The position numbers and the translations under genes are program-made. From an uncultured Oscillospiraceae bacterium (lineage in GTDB: Bacteria > Bacillota > Clostridia > Oscillospirales > Oscillospiraceae), in contig CAJUEU010000019.1 in the NCBI GenBank assembly GCA_910585735.1, positions 1 to 31,625 of the forward strand: a stretch of DNA of 31,625 nucleotides. Direction: 5' to 3'. The notes beneath the pieces were generated by a model, which searched no databases, was not told the DNA's origin, and saw only the letters and a list, made by a program, of their open reading frames with translations. Below, one piece after another: positions 1-4,488 of this stretch; the stretch's first letter is position 1, and the number at the start of each line of letters is the position of its first letter.

Positions 1-53
1 TGTCCGAAGTGGACACCTGCTTCGAGAAGCTGCTTCATAGATACGACTGCCAT
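1..53 (-). CDS. rpsB: 30S ribosomal protein S2 (N-terminal fragment)
   Basis: The minus-strand reading frame starting at ATG 53-51 encodes MAVVSMKQLLEAGVHFG and then runs off the left edge. This is the highly conserved N-terminus of bacterial ribosomal protein S2, which binds the small-subunit head/body junction and is needed for S1 recruitment and initiation. Only about 17 residues are visible, but the match to the family start is residue-for-residue convincing. A strong Shine-Dalgarno (AAGGAGG, complement of 65-71) sits upstream of the ATG. tsf normally follows rpsB, but it would lie outside the window. The short length hides the gene from ORF callers. Confidence 0.93.
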   Translation of the reverse strand, partial: MAVVSMKQLLEAGVHFG

Positions 54-103
54 AGAACTGATTTCCTCCTTTATTGTTTGTGCCTCCACCTGGTCATCTG
101 GCC

Positions 104-134
104 CAGTCTATCCTGTTTTCAGGACACAAGACTG
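104..134 (-). promoter_or_regulatory. Structured rpsB leader hairpin
   Basis: In the transcript, CAGTC (134-130) pairs with GACTG (108-104), and after an internal bulge TCCTG (124-120) pairs with CAGGA (115-111) around an AAAA tetraloop. Ribosomal-protein operons of Firmicutes, rpsB among them, often carry autoregulatory leader RNAs. That this hairpin binds S2 is inference. It lies well upstream of the ribosome site, so it would act through a larger fold. Confidence 0.4.
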
Positions 135-172
135 CCATCCCATAGGTGTGCGTATTTGCCGCAGGCTATGGT

Positions 173-201
173 AGTTTACCACAGTCTTTTATAGATTGCA
201 A
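173..201 (-). promoter_or_regulatory. Promoter of rpsB
   Basis: On the minus strand TTGCAA (201-196) and TAAACT (178-173) are separated by 17 nt. Transcription would start near 166, giving a leader of about 110 nt before rpsB. The promoter lies between the hprK stop and rpsB, so rpsB need not depend on hprK readthrough. An AT-rich inverted repeat (202-210 with 222-230) directly after hprK could act as a weak hprK end, but it lacks a trailing U-tract. Confidence 0.6.
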
Positions 202-234
202 GGATTTTTTACCAAAGGTCAAAAAAATCCCGGT

Positions 235-1188
235 CTATTGCTGCTCCTGCGCGGCTAAGGCCTCCTCAAAATATCGGTTCTGCCGTTCAATAAGCTCCTG
301 AGCGGCGTTATAGCCCATCTTCTTGTGGCGGTTGTTCATGGCGGCCACCTCTACAATAACAGCCAGATTTCGTCCTGGCCGCACCGGGACTGTCACGCAG
401 GGCAGCTCCACTTCCAGAAGCTGAGTGGTCTGCTCCTCGGCCCCCAGCCGGTCGTAGACCGCCCCTTCCTTCCATATCTCCAGATTCAGCACCAGGTCGA
501 TATGGGAGAAATCCTTGATGGCTGACATTCCAAAGAGCCGGCGCACATCCACCACGCCGATGCCCCGCAGCTCCATATAGTAACGGATCAGTTCGGGAGC
601 AGTGCCTACCAGCTGGTTGTCCCCGGTGCGGGTGATCTCCACCGCGTCGTCGGCGATCAACCGATGCCCCCGTTTGATAAGCTCAATGGCTGTCTCGCTC
701 TTGCCAACCCCCGATTCTCCGGTGATAAACACTCCCTCACCGTAGATTTCCATCAACACCCCGTGGCGGGTAATTCGGGGAGCCAGATAATTTCGCAGGC
801 CGGTGAACAGAGCCCCCTGGATGACTGTTGTCTTTTCCTGCCCTCGGAGGATCGTGCGGTCATACTTCTCTGCCATCTCCATACACTCGGGGAAGGGCTC
901 CATCCCCCGGCTGATGATGAGAGCGGGAATATCCCGGGAAAAGAGCCGTTCAAAGGCCTTCTGCCGCTCCTCACGGCTCATTCCCTCCAGATAGGTACAT
1001 TCCACCTTGCCGATGATCTGGATACGCTCGGCGTCAAAGTAATCAAAATACCCGGAGAGCTGAAGTCCCGGACGGCTCACATCCTCGGTGGTGATCTCGC
1101 ATGTATCGTAGTGGGCTCCCTTTCGGAGTACCTCCAAACGATACTCCTCCACCAGTTGGTTCAGCTTTACGCCACGGTGACTTTCCAT
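235..1188 (-). CDS. hprK: HPr kinase/phosphorylase
   Basis: Bifunctional enzyme that phosphorylates, and using phosphate dephosphorylates, Ser46 of the phosphocarrier HPr. It is the sensor step of carbon catabolite repression in Firmicutes and acts as a cytosolic hexamer. The C-terminal kinase domain shows the P-loop GESGVGKSE (about residues 157-165), the downstream ADDAVEI segment and the family signature ELRGIGVVDVRRLFG (about 206-220). The N-terminal half matches the regulatory domain. The 317-residue length is usual. I prefer ATG 1188 because the GGGAGGA site (complement of 1195-1201) is 6 nt away; the ATG at 1194 abuts that site and would be unusable. HPr itself (ptsH) is not in the window. 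The gene has its own promoter and is followed by rpsB. Confidence 0.96.
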   Translation of the reverse strand: MESHRGVKLNQLVEEYRLEVLRKGAHYDTCEITTEDVSRPGLQLSGYFDYFDAERIQIIGKVECTYLEGMSREERQKAFERLFSRDIPALIISRGMEPFPECMEMAEKYDRTILRGQEKTTVIQGALFTGLRNYLAPRITRHGVLMEIYGEGVFITGESGVGKSETAIELIKRGHRLIADDAVEITRTGDNQLVGTAPELIRYYMELRGIGVVDVRRLFGMSAIKDFSHIDLVLNLEIWKEGAVYDRLGAEEQTTQLLEVELPCVTVPVRPGRNLAVIVEVAAMNNRHKKMGYNAAQELIERQNRYFEEALAAQEQQ

Positions 1189-1222
1189 ATCCATTCCTCC
1201 CTATGGTCAGATATTTGCTTCT

Positions 1223-1251
1223 AGTATACCATTCTCCCCTCCGTTCCGCAA
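1223..1251 (-). promoter_or_regulatory. Promoter of hprK
   Basis: TTGCGG (1251-1246), 17 nt spacer, TATACT (1228-1223) on the minus strand. Transcription would start about 30 nt upstream of the favoured hprK ATG, leaving room for only the ribosome site. I see no additional operator. Confidence 0.65.
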
Positions 1252-1280
1252 CCGTTTTGTGCCCCATCCTTTCTTTTGGC

Positions 1281-1317
1281 AAAAAAGCGCGGAGGGCGGT
1301 CTTTTCCGTCCTCCGCG
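1281..1317 (-). terminator. Rho-independent terminator after the coat-protein pair
   Basis: GC-rich stem CGCGGAGG/CCTCCGCG (1310-1317 with 1288-1295) with further inner pairing, followed on the minus strand by a T-run (complement of 1281-1286). It ends the cluster that finishes at 1324, upstream of the hprK promoter. Confidence 0.8.
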
Positions 1318-1323
1318 GCCCTG

Positions 1324-1575
1324 TCAGGGCTTTTCCATATTGAATTTGTTGTAAGCTTCGCTGATCTTACTTTGGGGCGCCTGCTCCACGGTATACCAGC
1401 CCTTGGACTGGGCCGCCCGGAAGAGCTCACTCTGGGTCTGGTGGCTCTTATTCAGGATGCCCAGGTATTCACCCCGGAGCTGGGGATCCACGCACTCGGA
1501 GGCAAAGGTGTTGTAGTTGGCGGTCATCTTCTTCTCGCTGAGGATCAGATCCGTGATCCGTTCCTGGTCGTTCAT
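1324..1575 (-). CDS. CotF-family spore coat protein (83 aa)
   Basis: Small all-helical protein of the CotF / ferritin-like coat family, expected in the spore coat or forespore and not catalytic. The start MNDQERITDLILSEKKM, the segments YNTFASEC and GILNKSHQTQ, and the GWY motif near residue 60 are the usual family landmarks. A strong AAGGAGG site lies just upstream of ATG 1575, overlapping the stop of the preceding gene. That gives a 14-nt gap and likely translational coupling. An in-frame extension reaches 1713 but has no ribosome site and would overlap the preceding CDS, so I reject it. It pairs with the shorter coat-like protein at 1590-1778. Confidence 0.8.
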   Translation of the reverse strand: MNDQERITDLILSEKKMTANYNTFASECVDPQLRGEYLGILNKSHQTQSELFRAAQSKGWYTVEQAPQSKISEAYNKFNMEKP

Positions 1576-1589
1576 GGTCTCTTTCCTCC

Positions 1590-1778
1590 TTAATCCTTCA
1601 GATGGTTGAGCAGGTAGTTGAAATTCTGGCGGTGCTGGTCGGCGTACTGCTGGAAGCTGGTCTTGAGCTGAGGGTCCTCGGTCTCCTGAACGGCGGCCTG
1701 GTACTTGGCGCACAGGACCTTCTCAAAGTCCAGCTGGTCGCTGAGCCCGGAGAGCTCTTTGGCGCTGAGATTGGGCAT
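1590..1778 (-). CDS. Small CotF-like coat protein partner (62 aa)
   Basis: A 62-residue helical protein beginning MPNLSAKELSGL, with a E..L..KY pattern near residues 19-26 and H..NF..LL near the C-terminus. This resembles the shorter half-domain coat proteins that precede CotF genes in Clostridia. AAAGGAGG lies 8 nt before ATG 1778. It is immediately followed by the CotF-family gene, and the two probably form a two-chain ferritin-like unit (inference from adjacency and complementary length). No membrane segment or signal peptide is visible. Confidence 0.72.
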   Translation of the reverse strand: MPNLSAKELSGLSDQLDFEKVLCAKYQAAVQETEDPQLKTSFQQYADQHRQNFNYLLNHLKD

Positions 1779-1794
1779 GGGACATACCTCCTTT

Positions 1795-2364
1795 TCAAAG
1801 TCTGCCCCTATTCTCTCCCGCCCCGGAAAATTTATGCAAAAGCTCCGGCTTTCCCTGTCGGGAAAATCGGAACAGCATATACCACTTCCCCCCCAACCGC
1901 TCCGGCCAGGCTAGGCAAAAAAGCGGTGGAAGCGGAAAGGGTTTTCCCTTGCTCCATGCTACAGCTAACACGAAGCCTTCCTCATCCCGCTTCAAAAAGG
2001 CAGGGCCCAGCTTTCCCGCCTCCCTCCGCAGAAGAGGGTCTGTCATCAGCTTCCCAGGTTCCCGGCAAAGATTCCATCCTTCAGGGGGACTTTCAGGCAC
2101 AAAGGAATAAGCTTCCAGGATCTCGGCCCCGGTTGGGGGCCAAGCTCCCTGCCGTTTTAACTGGGCCACCTCTATGGACCGTCGGAGCCAAAGAGCGCCT
2201 CCCTCAGGGATCAGGGTCCCCAGCAGAGCACGGCCCTCCTCCCCCAGCAGGTAAGCCTTGAACAGCGCGGCCTCCCCTGTTCGGCTGATGGCCTGACAGA
2301 TGGCGCACTTTCCCTCCTGTCGGACGGTCACCGCACCATTCGGTCCCTCAAAGCTCCACTCCAC
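1795..2364 (-). CDS. Conserved-looking hypothetical protein (189 aa)
   Basis: I do not recognise a family. The protein is soluble, with no transmembrane segment. Near its N-terminus is a CAIC (Cys-x2-Cys) pair within a segment that also holds RQEGK, so it may be part of a thin metal-binding or redox site. The middle is rich in Trp and Pro, and the C-terminus is basic. The GTG at 2364 is the favoured start because AGGGGG (2378-2373) stands about 8 nt upstream. A longer frame from TTG 2385 has no ribosome site. It follows the DUF4097 gene by about 70 nt and precedes the coat genes by 16 nt, so it could belong to either transcript. Its ribosome site is folded into a hairpin. Confidence 0.6.
   Translation of the reverse strand: MEWSFEGPNGAVTVRQEGKCAICQAISRTGEAALFKAYLLGEEGRALLGTLIPEGGALWLRRSIEVAQLKRQGAWPPTGAEILEAYSFVPESPPEGWNLCREPGKLMTDPLLRREAGKLGPAFLKRDEEGFVLAVAWSKGKPFPLPPLFCLAWPERLGGKWYMLFRFSRQGKPELLHKFSGAGENRGRL
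1809..1837 (-). promoter_or_regulatory. Possible forespore (sigma-G/F type) promoter for the coat pair
   Basis: On the minus strand GCATA (1837-1833) is followed after 17 nt by GAGAATA (1815-1809), a partial match to the GNATA / CATANTA pattern used by late forespore sigma factors. It lies about 30 nt upstream of the first coat ATG, inside the 3' end of the upstream gene. The evidence is weak: the -35 fits fully, the -10 only partly. Confidence 0.25.
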
Positions 2365-2372
2365 AGCAGACA

Positions 2373-2401
2373 CCCCCTGGGGCAATGTATGTCCCAGGGG
2401 G
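2373..2401 (-). promoter_or_regulatory. Hairpin covering the ribosome site of the 189-aa gene
   Basis: Nine perfect base pairs, CCCCCTGGG (2401-2393) with CCCAGGGGG (2381-2373), separated by an 11-nt loop. The 3' arm contains the AGGGGG used as Shine-Dalgarno. No T-run follows, so it is not a normal terminator. It may lower translation or act as a processing site between the genes. Confidence 0.45.
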
Positions 2402-2433
2402 CAAGATTATCCTTCTTCCGTTTCCTTGATACC

Positions 2434-3402
2434 TTATGACGCCGCGCCCAGATACACATTCCCCAGGTCGCTGTTGGCCTGCACATAGCTCTCCATGTCT
2501 TTGGGATGACGGCTGGCCTTTTCCTTATTCACAAAGTCGTTGTCCACCATGACCTCTCCCAGGCTGGTGGAGAGCTCGTAGCCCACGTTCTCCAGGTCGG
2601 GCAGTATCACCGTTACATCGCCCAAATCACTGTTTGCACTCAGTTCCTTGATCCGGCTGTTTTCCCAGGTCACATTCCCCAGATTGGTTTTCAGCGTGGC
2701 TTTTGGAAGGGTCTGCTCAAACTTGCCCACATAGATATCCCCCAAATCGCTATGGAGGTCAATGTCCTTCAGCCCCTTTCCGACAGGAACTATGATGGTC
2801 ACAGTGGCATTGGCGTTGACGGTTCCCCAATGCGCCTTTTGCTCTCCTTCGCTTCCAATGACCAGGGTGGAACCGTCAAAGCTGTAACTCAGCTTATAGT
2901 AGTCTTCTATGTTGCTTTGGAATTCCACAAAGTAGCTGTCTCCGTGCTGTAGCACCGTAATGTCGCCCAAATCGATGTTGGCCTGGATGCGGTCAAAGGG
3001 CTCTACTTCTATATTCTGGATGACCGCGCCATCGTCCTCCTGAATCGCGGTCCCTACCTCATACCCTGTGCCGGAGAATATCCAAGCTTGATCGATCAAA
3101 TCGGTGGTCTGCTCCACCTCGGCATAGGCACCCCCTGAAGGGCCGATCCGAATACCGGCAGGTCCCACATAAATACCGTTTCGGCCGCCCACGGAAATGC
3201 CATAGGGACCCACATAGACCCCGTTGCTTCCGCCGATAAACAGTCCCTCACTGTTCAGCCGGACCCCGTTGGTACCGCCGATACTGATATTCCGACCGTT
3301 TGACAAACTTCCGCCCATACCCCAGCCGGCCGCCATCAGGGCACAGCCCAGGGCCAGGGTAAGGCATGAGATAGCAATGGATCTTTTAGTTGACGGCTTC
3401 AT
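2434..3402 (-). CDS. DUF4097-family membrane-anchored protein with glycine repeats
   Basis: A 322-residue protein. Residues 8-30 form a hydrophobic anchor (a Cys at 20 is a poor lipobox). Residues 42-86 are three 15-residue glycine-rich units of the form GG.NG-YVGP-GI. The rest is a DUF4097 beta-solenoid with recurring SDLGD-V strands (for example near residues 144, 216, 256 and 310). DUF4097 proteins such as LiaG-type partners sit at the membrane near envelope-stress modules. It starts 17 nt inside the end of the DUF1700 gene, so the two are translationally coupled. It is third in the PadR-controlled operon. The glycine array at the surface-proximal end is uncommon. The domain call is firm; the function is inference. 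Confidence 0.82.
   Translation of the reverse strand: MKPSTKRSIAISCLTLALGCALMAAGWGMGGSLSNGRNISIGGTNGVRLNSEGLFIGGSNGVYVGPYGISVGGRNGIYVGPAGIRIGPSGGAYAEVEQTTDLIDQAWIFSGTGYEVGTAIQEDDGAVIQNIEVEPFDRIQANIDLGDITVLQHGDSYFVEFQSNIEDYYKLSYSFDGSTLVIGSEGEQKAHWGTVNANATVTIIVPVGKGLKDIDLHSDLGDIYVGKFEQTLPKATLKTNLGNVTWENSRIKELSANSDLGDVTVILPDLENVGYELSTSLGEVMVDNDFVNKEKASRHPKDMESYVQANSDLGNVYLGAAS
3145..3279 (-). repeat. Three 45-bp tandem units coding for glycine-rich repeats
   Basis: Residues 42-56, 57-71 and 72-86 of the DUF4097 protein align without gaps: GGTNGVRLNSEGLFI, GGSNGVYVGPYGISV, GGRNGIYVGPAGIRI. The DNA copies have diverged at third positions, so the array looks selected at protein level. A partial unit (residues 36-41) precedes and GPSGG follows. 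Confidence 0.8.
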
Positions 3403-3976
3403 GGTAAGTAAGCCCCCCTTCTACCAACACATTCCAAAGATTGGTCATGGCCTTTTTTACCAGCCAGAACATTCCGCCTGCCGCCTGGACCAGCAGAGAG
3501 CCCACCGAGATCATCACAAGCCCACCGCCCAGGGCCAGCAGTTTGCCGCCCAGACCGGCACCCAGCACCCCAAGTGCGATCATCAGTCCGCCGCAGGCAA
3601 AAAGCACGATCCCGGCCGCGCCGAAGCCTATGGCCATGCCGCCCACGGTGGGCACGATCATGCATCCCATGAAAACCACCAGCATGATCCCCACCCACCG
3701 GGGAAGAAATCCATTCCCGGCAGGAGCGGAATATCCTCTGGTGCGGGGCTCGTCTGGCTCCCGAACCCCATCGGCCTCCTCCTTGGCCCGCTGCTCCATG
3801 ATCTTGGCGGTGAGCTCCTCAGGACTTCCCAGGGTAGCCATGACCTGAGCCTCCTTTTCGGGCCCTGCTTCCTCAAAATACTCGGTATAAAACCTTACAA
3901 TATCTTCCGCGTCCTCCGCGGGCAAGCGGTTCACCAGCAAAGCCCGCAAAAACCGCAGATAGGTCTCTTTATCCAT
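3386..3976 (-). CDS. DUF1700 (HAAS-domain) membrane protein
   Basis: A 196-residue protein. The N-terminal helical HAAS-type domain (MDKETYLRFLRALLVNRL, then AEDIVRFYTEYFEEAG and LGSPEELTAKIM) is diagnostic for DUF1700 proteins. Residues from about 105 hold three to four closely packed glycine-rich transmembrane segments. Such proteins are usually encoded directly after a PadR regulator and are thought to sense or modify envelope state; no catalytic motif is visible. ATG 3976 is chosen because GGGAGG lies 7-8 nt upstream; it overlaps the PadR stop by 8 nt. Longer starts would sit deeper inside padR without a ribosome site. Confidence 0.87.
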   Translation of the reverse strand: MDKETYLRFLRALLVNRLPAEDAEDIVRFYTEYFEEAGPEKEAQVMATLGSPEELTAKIMEQRAKEEADGVREPDEPRTRGYSAPAGNGFLPRWVGIMLVVFMGCMIVPTVGGMAIGFGAAGIVLFACGGLMIALGVLGAGLGGKLLALGGGLVMISVGSLLVQAAGGMFWLVKKAMTNLWNVLVEGGLTYHEAVN

Positions 3977-4289
3977 CCTGCATTCCTCCCCACAAGATAT
4001 GATCAATTTTTCCCCGGTAGCTCTCCCACTCACTCCGGAATTCGGTCAGCTGCTGTTTTCCCGACGGTGTAATTGCGTAATACCGCCGGTTCCTGCCCTG
4101 AAACTGCTCGTCATATACGGTGAGATGTCCATCTCTTTGGAGCCGCCTCAATACCGGGTACAGTGTAGATTCCGATAGGTCTATCTCCCGCCGGAGCTGT
4201 TGGGTCAAGTTATAACCATAGGCGTCCCCCTGCTCCAGGACCGCCAGAACACACCCGTCCAGCAAAGGCGCCGTCACTTGAAAGGCCAC
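3969..4289 (-). CDS. PadR-family transcriptional regulator
   Basis: A 106-residue winged-helix repressor. LLDGCVLAVLEQGDAYGYNLTQQL, then STLYPVLRRLQRDGHLTVYDE and the wing RNRRYYAIT are the PadR hallmarks; the C-terminal helix mediates dimerisation. I choose GTG 4289, with GGGAGGGA about 7 nt upstream. The ATG at 4313 would lie at the predicted transcript 5' end with no ribosome site, and family members usually begin just before the FQV-ALLD stretch. It heads the operon with DUF1700 and DUF4097. The palindrome over its promoter suggests that it represses its own transcription. Confidence 0.88.
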   Translation of the reverse strand: MAFQVTAPLLDGCVLAVLEQGDAYGYNLTQQLRREIDLSESTLYPVLRRLQRDGHLTVYDEQFQGRNRRYYAITPSGKQQLTEFRSEWESYRGKIDHILWGGMQDG

Positions 4290-4319
4290 ACGGTCTCCCT
4301 CCCTTCTGCTCATTTTCTA

Positions 4320-4350
4320 ATATTATATTCCGTATAATATCGTATGTCAA
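4320..4350 (-). promoter_or_regulatory. Consensus promoter plus PadR-type palindrome
   Basis: TTGACA (4350-4345), exactly 17 nt, TATAAT (4327-4322): both elements match the vegetative consensus. A perfect 8-bp inverted repeat ATATTATA / TATAATAT (4320-4327 and 4333-4340, 5-nt spacer) covers the -10 and half the spacer. Bound dimeric PadR would block RNA polymerase. That PadR binds here is inference; the repeat and promoter are seen directly. Confidence 0.75.
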
Positions 4351-4379
4351 GAATGTATTTTACCTTTCTTCGTATGGCG

Positions 4380-4438
4380 AATGAAATTTAATAAAATTTT
4401 TCAATTTCTGTGGGATTTTACAGGTTGAAAATTTCATT
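4380..4438. repeat. Inverted repeat upstream of the activase operon
   Basis: AATGAAATTT (4380-4389) and AAATTTCATT (4429-4438) are perfect complements 39 nt apart, and an inner imperfect pair (about 4393-4404 with 4425-4434) nests within them. The right arm overlaps the -35 and spacer of the plus-strand promoter, so it could be an operator or DNA-looping site. AT-rich sequence makes chance pairing more likely. Confidence 0.35.
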
Positions 4439-4453
4439 GGATTGATGTAAAAT
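4425..4453 (+). promoter_or_regulatory. Promoter of the activase/dehydratase operon
   Basis: TTGAAA (4425-4430), 17 nt, TAAAAT (4448-4453). It predicts a transcript start near 4460 and a leader of about 30 nt. It is divergent from the PadR promoter; the two are separated by about 75 nt. Confidence 0.6.
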
Positions 4454-4488
4454 ATCTCATATTTTTCGCAATTTCTGAGGTGAGAATA

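Noticed and set aside
9..194. 61-residue plus-strand ORF at the left edge
   Set aside because: It is antisense to rpsB and its leader; the minus strand has the recognisable S2 start and ribosome site.
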